Below, piece by piece: positions 8,220 to 17,990 of a stretch of 38,181 nucleotides of DNA; within the stretch, counting starts at the first letter, position 1, and the number at the start of each line of letters is the position of its first letter. The stretch is from Streptomyces thinghirensis (GTDB lineage: Bacteria > Actinomycetota > Actinomycetia > Streptomycetales > Streptomycetaceae). A program made the translations under genes and the position numbers. The notes below the pieces were generated by a model that worked only from the letters and a program-made list of their open reading frames with translations, had not been told where the DNA came from and did no database searches. The stretch is taken from positions 1 to 38,181 of the forward strand of contig JAKFGP010000045.1 of the NCBI GenBank assembly GCA_021502835.1, written 5' to 3'.

Positions 8220-10103
8220 CATGCGGATCACTACGTACGTTTCGCCGTTCGCGGGCGGGACGCGTCCAGGAGCGGGTCGTGAATGTGGGCAGCCGCCCGT
8301 GCATAAGCGCATGACGCGGCAGGACGCACACCGAACTCCCCGGACACCGCTTCCAGTAGCGACCGTTCCGTTCGGAGCCCTCTGGATGTTCGGGTACCGG
8401 CTCGGTTCCAGGGCCAGCGGCATCTTCCGCTGCGTCGGACCTCTCGTCCATGTAGGTGAATGCGCAGCTCGATGCCGTTCCGTGCCACCGAGGAGTGGAA
8501 GAACGGCTCCCCGTCTCGCGTCGCGGGGCCGCTCCACACCACCACCGCGCGGGTGCCTGCGCCGGCGGCCGGGGCGGGGGAGACGAACCGCCGCCAGTCG
8601 AACGCGGCGGGCTCGCCGTCGAAGGCGAAACTCCAGCCGGCGCCGGCCCGACCGACCGCCATGAGGGCCTTGTCCTCGTCGGACGAGAACTCCCCTCCGG
8701 TTGTGCAGCAGTCTGTGCCGGGCGTCCCAGAGCGTCATGGGCTCATTCAGCACGGCGTCCTCGCCGTCCGCCAGACGTGTCGGCAGCTCCTCCGGCTCCA
8801 CCCCCTCCACCAGCACAAACCGGTAGGATGTGCGGTTGTTGCCGGGGTCTGGCTCCGCGAGCCACGCCAGGTCATCCGGGTCCAGCCCGGCTGTCGGCCC
8901 CGGTGCCTTACCCGCGTGTCCGCCCCTCGGCGTGGACAGCAGCTCACGGCCCCGCTCCGGTGTCATCACCGGCCCGAGTACCGGATCGGCCAGCCATCCC
9001 AGCGGCGCCAGGAGGTCCGGTCCCGACGGCTCCCACGAGGGCAGGGCATCCCGCAGGACCCGCCAAGCCCCGTCAGTGTCACCCCACCGGGCCAAATCCC
9101 GCGCCCGATCGACCGCCTCGCCGAACGGCCCGGCCGCCGTGTACCGGTGTGTGCCGCCGCGCACCTGCTCCAGCGTCGCGTAGGCCAGGGCTACCAGATG
9201 CTCGTCGGCGCCTCGCAGGTGGAACGTCAGCGTGGAGTCGTCCCGGTACGAGTGCGCCGCATGCTCGGCAACCAGGGGTGGCAGCAGCTCGGACGCGTAA
9301 CGCCGGTCCGTCACCAGGCCGGTGAAGTACACCGAGGAGGTCTGCCCGAGCAGTCGGCGTATCTGGTCACCCAGCCCGGCGGCACGTGGCCTGCCGTACG
9401 CCTTTGCCTCGTCCAGCGCCCTCAAGGCCCGTTCCCAGCCGCCGCGCAGCGCCTCCACCCGGGCTTCCTCCACCGAGGCGTCCAGTTTCCGCGTCGTATC
9501 GTTGACGAACTCCGGCTCCCCCTCGCCGGGCTGCGCCCGCAAGCTGTGGAACTCCCGGTGCATGTCCCGCATGAACGCGAGGAAGTTCGCATGCCGCTCG
9601 GGCGGCGCAGCCCTCCAGCCCGCCCACGTGTACTACCGCCCACTCACCGCCCTCGTCCACGTCCTCGGGATCCATCAGGACGTAGGTGGCATCGAACTCG
9701 ACGTCCAGCTGCAGCCCTCGCCGCCAGATGTCCGCCTCCCGCCGCTCCTCGGGCCCGGCGTCCTCGTCCAGGTCTCCTCGAGACATGACCGCGAGCCCCG
9801 ACTCGTTGTCGTGCCAGCGTGCCTCTCTGCAGTCCCCGCCAGCAGGGAAACGAACCCGCCGGCATGCCGCCACCCGTCACTGACCTGGAGAAACTCACGG
9901 TACGACGGAGGCAACTGCCGGCCGAGGCGTTGCTCAAGGGCCGCGATCTGTTCCTCGGACGCCGGCGGGAACCCCAGCCAACGGGTCCGCCGGGCGGCCT
10001 CGTTCTCTTCGTTCCGCGTCTCGCCGTCCGGCAGGGAATCCGCCCACTCCCCACTCCATTCGAGCAGGAAGGAACGCCAATCGAGGTGCGAGTTCTCCGT
10101 CAT
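8220..10103 (-). CDS. SMI1/KNR4-domain protein
   Basis: From ATG 10103 the protein starts MTENSHLDWRSFLLEWSGEW and reaches a textbook SMI1/KNR4 domain: RWLGFPPASEEQIAALEQRL, then GRQLPPSYREFLQVSDGWRH (about 9985-9870). SMI1/KNR4 proteins often act as immunity proteins in polymorphic toxin systems or as regulatory scaffolds. The next pieces, FDATYVLMDPEDVDEGGEWA and FLAFMRDMHREFHSL, complete the domain. A long second half (about 9570-8220) continues with ERALRALDEAKAYGRP, AWLAEPDPGNNRTSYRFVLV, FAFDGEPAAFDWRRFVSP and RAVVVWSGPATRDGEPFFHS, a helical and beta extension often seen in Streptomyces SMI1 proteins. The end near 8220 is approximate. No toxin partner is seen beside it. Confidence 0.7.
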
Positions 10104-10555
10104 GCTTCGATGCTGTCACCCGCCACTGACAAAGACCGCCGTCCGCCTGCGGTCAACGGCCTAGCAGTTGGCCAGTACAGCAGGCGCCGCTGCCGACGTG
10201 CTCACCCTCTCTTCCGGTCAACCGGCCCCCGGTCACCCCAGCGACGGCGGCGAGGAGACTCGCGAGCATGTGGCAGGACCCGGGGGCGGCACCAGCGCCA
10301 AGCCCATCTCCTGCTCACCCAGAAGACCGCCCCCGACTCGGACCTACCCCGGCCGTACCGCCCGCTCGAGCCGGTCGAAGTCCGACCAGGACCCGGCCAG
10401 TGGCTGCCACCGGCGGCCGAGGTGCACTGCCGGTACGTCGCGGGTGGGTGGAGCACGAATATGCGCTGGACCCTGTCGGCGGACAGGCCGAAGCGGCGGC
10501 GCTGCGCGAGGTGGCGGTCGGGTGCCGGACCAGACCGTGACGTACGAGCCGGCCA
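10104..10555. other. Unassigned stretch upstream of the SMI1 gene and left of the IS5 element
   Basis: This probably carries the promoter of the minus-strand SMI1/KNR4 gene near 10104-10200. The minus strand of 10345-10555 shows AVHLGRRWQPLAGSWSDFDR, which could be part of a real gene next to the IS insertion, but no family is recognised and no frame is continuous. Confidence 0.25.
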
Positions 10556-10577
10556 TTTACAGTTCATCTCATTTGGC
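10556..10577 (+). repeat. Left terminal inverted repeat of the IS5 element
   Basis: Pairs with 11399-11420. The shared core is CATCTCATTTGGC, immediately followed by the GTG start of the transposase. Confidence 0.85.
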
Positions 10578-11407
10578 GTGTTCGATAACCTGTCGCCGGG
10601 GGTCGTTGAGCGGCTGGTGCCGGATGAGCTGTGGGAGTTGTTCCAGCGGGTGGTGCCGGAGGCGCCGACTCGACCGCAAGGCGGTGGCCGGCGCCGGCAC
10701 GGGGGCCGGGAGGTGCTGGCTGCGATCGTGTTCGTGGCCACGTCGGGATGTACGTGGCAGCAGCTGCCGTCAGCGTCATTCGGGCTCCGTCAGGAGCCAC
10801 GGCCCACCGCCGGTTCGCGCGAGTGGTCGAAGGCCAGGGTATGGGCCAAGCTCCACCGCTTGGTCCTTGATGAGCTCGGTGTCCGCGGTCAGCTGGACTG
10901 GTCCCGGTGCGCGATCGACTCGGTGAACATGCGGGCTCTGAAAGGGGGAGCTGACAGGTCCGAATCCTGCGGGCCGGGGCAAGTACGGCTCGAAGATCCA
11001 CTTGATCACCGAGCGGTCCGGTCTGCCCCTGTCCGTCGGTATCTCCGGTGCCAACGTCCACGACAGTCAGGCCCCGATCCCGCTCGTGCAGGGCATACCG
11101 CCGATCCGTTCCCGGCGCGGACGACGACGGCGCAGACCGGGCAAGCTCCACGGCGACAAGGGCTACGACTACAACCACCTGCGGCGATGGTTACGCGACC
11201 GACGCATCACACCCCCGGATCGCCCGCAAGGGGCATCGGACTCCAGCCAGCGGCTGGGCCGGCACCGCTGGACCGTCGAACGCACCATGGCCTGGCTCGC
11301 CGGATACCGACGCCTCCACCGACGCTACGAACGCAAGGCGAGCCACTTCCCTGGCCTTCACCAGCATCGCCTGCACCCTCATCTGCTATCGCCGACTAGC
11401 CAAATGA
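10578..11407 (+). CDS. IS5-family DDE transposase, frameshifted
   Basis: Catalyses cut-and-paste movement of the flanking IS. The start is GTG 10578: FDNLSPGVVERLVPDELWEL, then GGREVLAAIVFVATSGCTWQ (the DUF4096-type N-terminal domain), LHRLVLDELGVRGQLDWSRC and AIDSVNMRALKGG, containing the first catalytic Asp. After a frame change come KIHLITERSGLPLSVGISGA, NVHDSQ, LHGDKGYDYNHLRRWLRDR with the second Asp, and HRWTVERTMAWLAGYRRLHR with the catalytic Glu. The last frame gives SIACTLICYRRLAK, stopping at TGA 11405-11407 inside the right inverted repeat. About 276 codons is normal for the family. Two or three frame changes could be sequencing errors. Some IS5 elements also use programmed frameshifting, but the breaks here are not at one conserved site. 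Confidence 0.82.
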
Positions 11408-11420
11408 GATGACTTATAAA
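11399..11420 (-). repeat. Right terminal inverted repeat of the IS5 element
   Basis: The reverse complement of this stretch matches 10556-10577 except for a few positions near the outer end. It contains the transposase stop codon. Confidence 0.85.
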
Positions 11421-11429
11421 TGGGAGACC

Positions 11430-11925
11430 TGACGCACAGTGCAGCCTTCCCCACCGTGCCAGGCTCAGGGCACTCTCATAAGCCCGGGCGAGCGATCGGG
11501 CGGAGCACAGAGACATCTTGGGCGAGGACAGCCCTGCCAGGGCATCGTGCGGAACTGTCGTCCGTTGGGCGACAACGCCCACACGGTTGGCGTGATCACG
11601 CGACAGCGCGGTGAATATCATCTTGGCCCAGGACCACGGCGTGGATGACCGTGGACTCCGGGTAGGGCGTCGGCCCACGCCCTACCTGACGAACGACACG
11701 CAGTACTTCGCCGCGATCTACGTCCGGAACACGGTGGAAGATCACCTCGGCCGGGCCATAGAGCGTCACGGCGGCGCCGCCGAGCAGCTCACGGCGGGCG
11801 TCCAGTGGGTCGGTCTCTGTGCAACGCGACGACGGCGGTCGCCTGGCCCGTGCGAGTGGGGTCAGCGCTGCCAGGAACTCGATGAAACCTGACAGGGGCG
11901 CCGTCCGCGGCGCATGGCGGCTCAA
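11430..11925 (-). CDS. Hypothetical protein
   Basis: A minus-strand frame from ATG 11925 reads MSRHAPRTAPLSGFIEFLAA, then RRELLGGAAVTLYGPAEVIF and RVPDVDRGEVLRVVRQVGRG, changing frame near 11600 to SRDHANRVGVVAQRTTVPHD and MSLCSARSLARAYESALSLA. The 'rreLLggaaVtLyGPAg' start recalls the region before a P-loop in LuxR/LAL-type regulators, but the expected GKST is not present. I therefore leave it unnamed. It ends next to the IS5 element, which may have removed its 3' part. Confidence 0.3.
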
Positions 11926-11930
11926 GGGTA

Positions 11931-11963
11931 GTGACAGTAAGTCAACACTGTGACGATAAGTCA
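11931..11963. promoter_or_regulatory. Two TGAC-N5-GTCA boxes upstream of the injection-system locus
   Basis: GTGACAGTAAGTCA (11931-11944) and GTGACGATAAGTCA (11950-11963) are near-identical direct repeats 19 bases apart. Each is itself a hyphenated palindrome (TGAC...GTCA). They lie in an AT-richer island followed by TTGCTA (11967-11972) and a TATGAATTGTACA stretch, so they resemble operators in a promoter that could drive the rightward locus. Regulator unknown. Confidence 0.45.
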
Positions 11964-12298
11964 GGGTTGCTATCGAACTATGAATTGTACACCCATCTGG
12001 TCAGGGTGGTCTACCGGCGTGCACGTATCTAAACTGGTGTGTGAGACGCAGCCGCAGGCGACGGGAGCGCCATGGGCGGCAAACAGAACTGCAGCATCTT
12101 CGCGACGCACATGGTGGTCGCCGGCGGGAGACACGCGACGGAGGTCGCTCACCTCCTCGCTCTTCCGGATCGACGGTCCCGCAGAGGCCCGGCCCCTTGA
12201 CGAACCCCACCGCCCTCCGCGTCGCCGCGCCGACCGACTGCCGCGTCCGTCGACGGTGCCAGGCACCGAGGGGTGAACTGCCACGGAGGAATCGATCC
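11964..12298. other. Leader region before the first rightward gene, no firm gene
   Basis: The first 60 bases are AT-rich and promoter-like. A short plus-strand frame from ATG 12072 (MGGKQNCSIFATHMVVAGG) could encode a peptide of about 43 aa but has no recognised relatives. The rest shows no supported coding frame. Confidence 0.3.
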
Positions 12299-13072
12299 AT
12301 GTGCGCAAGGAGTACGTCATGGGCCGGAACGAGGGAGCGCCGGCACAGGGACGACCCGGGCCCGCAGCCCGGCCTGCCGCTGAGGCTGGCTCCCGGGATC
12401 GGAGAGCACAGGGGCGCCGACGGCGTACTGCGCAGGTACTAGGATCCCGGTGCGACGCTATTCCGTGACGCCGACTGCCCGCCAGGGCCGTCAACACCTT
12501 CGTACGAGAGCGGGCGCAGGACGCACTCGGGACCGGAGGGCGCGGACCTCCGTGAGGTCCGGCAAGGACCAGGTGCATCGAGCGCTCAATGTCCGCTATC
12601 AGCAGTTCCACCAGGACGTTCCGGTCCTCGGGCCACGCTACAGATGGTGGCCGACACCGGGCAGGCGGCGGTCGTGCAAGTTGAGAACACGACGGAGCCC
12701 GACGTCTCCGATTCCCCGACGTGACCGAGGCCCAAGCCCCGACGTCGTCGAGAGGGCCGCGCTCGCGCCCTTCAAGGAGGGTACGAAGCCGCTCTGCCGT
12801 CGTGCGCGACAACCTGGGCTATCTGCGGGACACGTCCAGGCCACCGCTGCCGGAGGCGGACCGTCCACCGCCTCGGTCGAGCTCGCGAGGAAGGGGAAGG
12901 AGGCATCCCGACGGCACGCCCGCACCCTGGTCCACGACCTCGTCGTCGAGACCTCCGGGGCCTTCGAGCACTTCCGTGTCATCGTCGACGCAGTCGGCGG
13001 CAACCTGTTCTGGATCGAGACCGCGGGAGGTACGTGACGGCGACGCTCAACGTCTATCTGCCCGACCCGTGA
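12299..13072 (+). CDS. Hypothetical protein(s), first rightward gene of the injection-system cluster
   Basis: ATG 12299 has a strong RBS (CACGGAGGAATCGATCC), but the first frame stops early (12442), and coding then continues piecewise: RYQQFHQDVPVLGP (about 12595-12640), LQMVADTGQAAVVQVENTTE (about 12640-12700), VVRDNLGYLRDTSRPPLPEA (about 12800-12860), then RTLVHDLVVETSGAFEHFRV, IVDAVGGNLFWIETAGG and VTATLNVYLPDP. It stops at TGA 13070-13072, overlapping the next gene's GTG. No family is recognised. One indel-broken protein of about 250 aa is the simplest reading, though two small genes are possible. Confidence 0.35.
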
Positions 13073-15111
13073 CCGACTCGAACATCGGCACGCTCGGTTC
13101 CCTGTCGACCAACGACGGGTTGGAGGCGCTGGCCCATGAGGTGCAGACGGACGTCTCGCCCGCCGACGGCAACGGGAAGTTCCACCTCGCGGGTCCCACG
13201 TGCCGCTGCGTCGACTGGGACGAGTCGGGGTTCGCCCAGCCGGAATCGGCCTCACCGCCCCGCTTCGTCTTCGAGAGCCATCGCGCGAACCTCGGGTTCC
13301 TCAGCGCGAATGCGTACTACTGGGTCGACTCGCTTCGCCAACTACCTCAAGAAGCTCGGCAATCCGCAACTCAACGCCCGTATGGTCGCGGTCGACGTGG
13401 ACCCGCGGGAGCCCCGACCATCGACCGGAGCGAGTGGATCGGCACCACGGTTCCGCCGCGCATGCGCTTCGACATGAAGCACGTGCCCGGGGCCGCCGAC
13501 CTCGGCATCATCGTGCACAGTACACGCACGAGTCATCCAGTGGCTGCGGCCGGGCGCGACGGCCCCCTGGAGTACGAGCACAGCATCTGTGACGTCATGG
13601 CCGGCATCTATCGGGACCGGTTCAACCCGCGAGGGCACCGGCGGACCGAGACGTTCCCCTTCGACAACAACGCACAGGAGGCGTGGAGCCAGGACCGGCG
13701 GCTCGACCTGACCCAGCGCTTCGACGACCCGGATTTCGACAGCTTCACGCCCGACCGGCGCACTTCCATGCTGGCCTCGGCGCTGTGGCAGTGCTACCTC
13801 GGCATGGGCGGGGCGTCGAAGGGAGAAGATTGTACGGGAGAAGGCCGCCGATAAGTTGATCAGGGTGCTGCTCGCGATGGTGCCGCGTCTGGCGGCGGAC
13901 ACCCCGAATAGCAAGGGCAACGCCATCCACCTGGCCAACATCTGCATCGCCGCGGACACCGAGGTCCACGGCAGTCTGCACATGAACGTGTTGCGCGGCG
14001 CCTTTGTCCGCCAGGGCCTCTTGCCGAAACCCAACATCGACGTGTTCATCAGGGACAGGGACGGGGACACGGGTGAGGAGCCCAGCGGCACCGACCGAGA
14101 CCCGTTCTGGACGTCCCCGGACATCTGGGTCCGCAACGAGCTGGCGGATGACAACCCCGACGAGGGTCACCAAGAGCCGATCATGAATCGGCCGAACTAC
14201 GTGTACGTGCGCGTGCACAACCGCGGGACCGACGAGGCGCCGGCGGGCAGCTTCACGGTCGAGGCGCGCCGGTGTGCCCCGGGCACCGGCATGACGTGGC
14301 CCAACTCCTTCGAGTCCGTCGGCGGAAAATGACGATTCAGCAACCGATCCCTGCGGGCGGGTCGGTGCGCATCGGGCCCCTTCCATTGGACACCGGCCAT
14401 CGAGGGTCACGAGTGCCTGATCGCGGTCGCGCACGGCGCGGACGACCCCGCCGTCACCGCCACGATTCCGGAGGGTGAGTCGATCCCACGACAAGCTCGT
14501 CCGCTTCGACAACAACGTGGGACAGCGGAACGTGTGCTCCAAGCCGTCCATCCTCGGCGGTCAGACGAAGGTGACGATCAAGCTCAACGGCGGGCCGGCG
14601 GCGACGGACGGCGCGTGGGAGCTCGACGCCACCGCCATGCCGCCGGACACGCAGGTGACCATCCGCACCCTGAGCCGCATCGTCAAGCCCTCCACCCTCA
14701 CCAACATCGAGGCGACGGAGGCCGGAGAAGTACGCACCACGCTGCAGATGAAGGGCGGGGACACGGCGCTCGTCGAAGGCTTCCGTCTCGACGCCGATGA
14801 CGAGGTGTTCGCCGATGTCACCATCGACTTCTCCCACGAGGCTGTGCACATGAAAACCTACGACCTCGTCGCCACCCAGATCCAGGACCACGAGGTGGCC
14901 GGACGCCTGACCATCGAGATCACGCCGGTCAAGGACCTATCCGAGTGGTTCTTCGGCAACCGCAACACCGGCGAGGTCCACATCAAGACCTGCCCCTATT
15001 GGGATCAGATCAGCCAGCACAGCAAGGAGCCGTACCCGCGCATCGAACTGGCCCCTGGCCCACGGCTACAACGGATGTGCGTACTGCCTGCCGCAGTTCA
15101 ACACCGGCTGA
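13069..15111 (+). CDS. Large uncharacterised protein with a C-terminal Cys motif (GYNGCAYC)
   Basis: Starts at GTG 13069 overlapping the upstream stop (GTGA): TDSNIGTLGSLSTNDGLEAL. The middle carries IGTTVPPRMRFDMKHVPGAA, LGIIVHS and NICIAADTEVHGSLHMNVLR. A beta-rich region follows with TSPDIWVRNELADDN, MNRPNYVYVRVHNRGTDEAP, AGSFTVEARRCAPGTGMTWP and later CLIAVAHGADDP, known to me from large secreted or structural proteins (CARDB-like fold). The C-terminus reads GEVHIKTCPYWDQISQH and LAHGYNGCAYCLPQFNTG, an HxxxC...CxxC arrangement like the Ada-type metal-binding motif. It changes frame at least four times. It precedes the sheath operon on the same strand, so it is either a structural accessory or a cargo; no function can be assigned. 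Confidence 0.55.
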
Positions 15112-15192
15112 TCCGGGCGCGCGGCCGGGAGAGTCCGGGCCCGACATGACCCGCTCAACTCCTCGACGTACGCTGAAGAAGGTGACAGCGAG

Positions 15193-15954
15193 ATGGCAGC
15201 GACGATTCCCTTCACGGACGGTCTGATGCTCCGGTACCTCCAACCGGGGAACGTGGAGGCGTTGCTGTCCCCCAGCGCCGACCTGGAGCGCAAGCGCCTG
15301 CGGTCGCTGCTCGTCTCCGTCTACGACCCCGCCCTGCTCGACATCAGGTCGGTGGAGTCCGTCAAGGTCGACCACAAGGAGTTCCAGACCGCCGTCCACG
15401 CCACCCTCGCCGTCCACGGCTCGTGGGACAAGTCGATCCCCAGCACCGAACAGGCGCGGGCCACCGTCGAGATCCCGGCGACACCCCCGGTGCACTGGAT
15501 CGACATGTCCCTGGACACGATGGTCTCCGGTGAAGACGGCACCGGTCGGCGGCGCCCTCGCCTCCGTGGACGCGGACCCCTGGTGGCGGCCGACGGCGCC
15601 GGGACGCGGCCGGGCGAGTTCGAGCGGCCCTACCGACTTCAGTACGCCGACCCCCTCCCTTCGAACCGACAGCGCCGGCCCGCAACCTCGCCCTGCGGGT
15701 GTCGACGCTCTTCTTCCGACCGCCTCGACCTCGGCCGACGCGCTGCGCCGACTCAGCGAGGCCAAACGGGCGGTCGACGCCGCGAGCCCGCAGTCCGAGG
15801 TCCACGACGGCGGCACCAGGCTCGCCTCCAGCGCGTGGCTGGCCTGGTCTTCCCCGCCCTCACGCCTGACGACCCGTCACAGACGACCGAGCAATTGGTC
15901 GGCGATCTGCTGGCGACCCAGGGATTCGTCGCCGCCTTCGAGGCGGCGCCCTGA
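15193..15954 (+). CDS. Hypothetical injection-system accessory protein
   Basis: ATG 15193 (RBS AAGAAGGTGACAGCGAG) opens a frame that is clean for about 110 codons: MAATIPFTDGLMLRYLQPGN, VEALLSPSADLERKRLRSLL, VSVYDPALLDIRSVESVKVD and SWDKSIPSTEQARATVEIPA. After two frame changes it continues STSADALRRLSEAKRAVDAA and LTPDDPSQTTEQLVGDLLAT, ending at TGA 15952-15954. About 253 aa. I do not recognise the family. It lies directly before the sheath gene on the same strand with a 67-base gap, which suggests it belongs to the particle or its assembly. Confidence 0.5.
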   Translation: MAATIPFTDGLMLRYLQPGNVEALLSPSADLERKRLRSLLVSVYDPALLDIRSVESVKVDHKEFQTAVHATLAVHGSWDKSIPSTEQARATVEIPATPPVHWIDMSLDTMVSGEDGTGRRRPRLRGRGPLVAADGAGTRPGEFERPYRLQYADPLPSNRQRRPATSPCGCRRSSSDRLDLGRRAAPTQRGQTGGRRREPAVRGPRRRHQARLQRVAGLVFPALTPDDPSQTTEQLVGDLLATQGFVAAFEAAP

Positions 15955-16021
15955 CCGCCCGGTGGGCACCGGCCGCGCCCCTCCACGGAGACCGGGCGCG
16001 CATACGGTGAGGGAGCATTCG

Positions 16022-17338
16022 ATGCCGTTCAACTACGTCACTGTCGCAGCCAGCAGTGATCTCTTTACGCCCGCCACCAGGGCTTTCCGGGGACATCCTG
16101 ATCATCGGCAAGGGAGCCGTCGGAAGCTCGAGTTCGGCCGCCCAGCGATTCACCGACCCGGCCAAAGCCGCGGAGCAGTACCCGATGGGCGCGACGAAAC
16201 TGGTGGAGAAGAGTGAAGCCAATGCGACCGCCGTCAGCGCAGCGGCAGAGTTCCCGACCGACACCGAGGTCGTGGTCGGCAGGACAGCACGGCCGAGGTG
16301 CGCACCATCAAGAGCGTCGCCGCCGTCTCCGCCACCAAGTTCACCCTGACGCTCGACAAGGACCTGAAGAACCCGCACCCGGTCGACGACCCGGTGGTCG
16401 GCCACGGCACGAGCGACCTCGCCGCCGCCATCTCGATGGCCTTCCGACAGACCCCGCCCCCACCGTGGTCTGGGGCATCGAACTGGCCCCCGCCAATCCC
16501 TCCTGGACCACCGCGTTCGCGGACGCCGCGGACGTCCCGGCGCGAGATCGTGGTGCTCGCCAACACCCCCCTCAACGAGCAGCCGGGCACCAACCATCCG
16601 GTCGAACTCCTGGCGAAACCACGTCACCACGGTCTCCAACCCGGCGGCGACGGCGGCGAGCGCATCGGGGTGGCCATGCTGGATCGGACGCTGACGCAGG
16701 CCAAGCAGATCGGCCTGAACAAGGGGGACATCAAGAGCAACCGGATGGTCCTGGTCGCCCAGCAAGTCGGACGACGACGTGGCAGCGGCGGTGGCCGGAG
16801 TCATCGCCGGCCACGAACCCCACATCTCGCTCCTGCCTCAAGCCGATCTCCATCGAGATGTCCCAGCTCTTCACCGCCAACGAGATAGAGGCCTACTACA
16901 CGGCGTCGATCAACTGGGTGGCGAGCCCGGTGCTGCTCCCCGGCCACGCCCTGTACCTGGGTGAAGGCCGCAACGCCAGCCCTGCCGGCGGCAAGGAGTA
17001 CGTCGACGTCGTACGCACGCTCGACGACATCAGCTTCGAATCAAGGCCGCGCTGATCCAGGCCGTGGGCGACCTCCGCATCGACCGCCTGGGGCTGCGCA
17101 CGGTCGTGACGCTCGTCCAGAGCGTGCCTCGCCGCAGGTGACCCGGGGCGTCATCGAGAGCTATGCCATCCACATTCCGCTGCTCGTGCTCATGGAACGC
17201 GAGCGCGCCACCCTCACTCCCGACGAGCTCGTGCAGATCAGCGAGGGGCGGAGCGGCCGGAAGGTCGAGATGGACGTCTCGGTCGTCTACGCGGGCGTGA
17301 TCCACCAGATCGCCGTCAAGCTCGTTCTCAGGGGTTAA
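16022..17338 (+). CDS. Contractile tail sheath-like protein
   Basis: The probable sheath subunit, which polymerises around the tube and contracts to drive it. The start ATG 16022 has RBS GGTGAGGGAGCATTC: MPFNYVTVAASSDLFTPATR, then GDILIIGKGAVG and FTDPAKAAEQYPMGATKLVE, the opening typical of sheath and DUF2586-type proteins. Later frames show RMVLVAQ, KSDDDVAAAVAGVIAGHEPH, ISLL and SQLFTANEIEAYYTASINWV, then YVDVVRTLDDISFE, ALIQAVGDLRIDRLGLRTVV and GVIESYAIHIPLLVLMERER. It ends VDVSVVYAGVIHQIAVKLVL and RG, TAA 17336-17338. About 435 aa. At least five indels are inferred. The ordering sheath, tube, small proteins, hub, spike, PAAR, gp25, J supports the call. Confidence 0.68.
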
Positions 17339-17349
17339 GGAGCGATGAG

Positions 17350-17751
17350 ATGTCCGAGGTCAAGTGGGACACCCGGTTGACGGTGATGCTCTGACACCAC
17401 GGCGGTCACCCCCATCGACTCCTTCAACCCCACCTTCAACAGCCCGGTGGTGCCTCTGCATTCGCTGGAGGCCGACAACGTCGCCCATGTGGTCCAGCCC
17501 AAGGCGTTCTCCTTCTCCATGGCGGTGAAGGCGATCGGCCCGGCGGTCGCCAAGCTCACCGACATCGCTCTGACGCACAAGAGCTTCAACATCGGGCTTC
17601 AGGAGGCTTCCGGCAGCGACTGGACGTTCCAGCAGATCCTGTTCAACGACTGCTACATCACGTCCGCCGCGAGCACGATCCTCGTCGACGGCGTCCCGAC
17701 CACCACCTTCAGCTGCGTCTCGTCTGCAAGTCACCCCCACCAAGCGCCTGA
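17350..17751 (+). CDS. Inner tube protein (Hcp/gp19-like)
   Basis: ATG 17350, 11 bases after the sheath stop with a TAAGGAGCGATGAG spacer and RBS: MSEVKWDTRLTVML, a frame change near 17395, then VTPIDSFNPTFNSPVVPLHS, LEADNVAHVVQPKAFSFSMA, VKAIGPAVAKLTDIALTHKS, FNIGLQEASGSDWTFQQILF and NDCYITSAASTILVDGVPTT. The length (about 133 aa) and beta-rich alternating pattern, with 'f.f.m.v.G' and an 'l.dc.It....t' strand, fit a phage tube/Hcp fold, and its place after the sheath is diagnostic in contractile systems. The stop at 17749-17751 requires one more frame change near 17720. Confidence 0.6.
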
Positions 17752-17774
17752 GCCCGCGGCGTGCGGAGGACCCC

Positions 17775-17968
17775 ATGTCGCACCAGGAATTCGAGCAACA
17801 GGGCGCCCTGCGAGGTCATGGGACCGGAGCCCGTCATGGTCTCCGGTCGGGGGCCGAACTCACTTCCACTTCCCATCGAGGTGGTCGTGGCGGGAGACAT
17901 CGCCGAGGAGACCCGCCAGGATCTCGTCTCGGGAATCTACGAGGCCCCTGCACGACGCCCTCAGCTGA
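17775..17968 (+). CDS. Small injection-system protein
   Basis: ATG 17775 preceded by GCGGAGGA. MSHQEFEQQGAL changes frame near 17810 to VMGPEPVMVSGRGPNSLPLP, IEVVVAGDIAEETRQDLVSG and IYE, ending LHDALS at TGA 17966-17968. About 64 aa. The LPIEV core recalls the very short DUF5908-type proteins of phage-tail-like clusters, but I cannot confirm it. It lies between tube and cargo genes on the same strand. Confidence 0.45.
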
Positions 17969-17990
17969 CCGCGTGGCCCGGAGAGTTCAC

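Larger units (their letters stand above)
10556..11420 (+). mobile_element. IS5-family insertion sequence, complete
   Basis: An 865-base element bounded by terminal inverted repeats: TTTACAGTTCATCTCATTTG at the left (from 10556) and, on the opposite strand, TTTATAAGTCATCTCATTTG at the right (to 11420). They agree at most positions, including CATCTCATTTGGC. One transposase gene fills the element, starting inside the left repeat's inner end and stopping inside the right repeat. A TTA/TAA-type target duplication is compatible with the flanks (CCAT at the left, ATGG at the right). Confidence 0.88.

Noticed and set aside
10578..11407. Programmed frameshift in the IS5 transposase
   Set aside because: The frame changes are at several unrelated places and match the indel pattern of neighbouring non-IS genes.
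11430..11925. LuxR/LAL-type regulator with P-loop
   Set aside because: Only the lead-in resembles that family (VTLYGPA); the GKS/T of the Walker A motif is missing in all frames.
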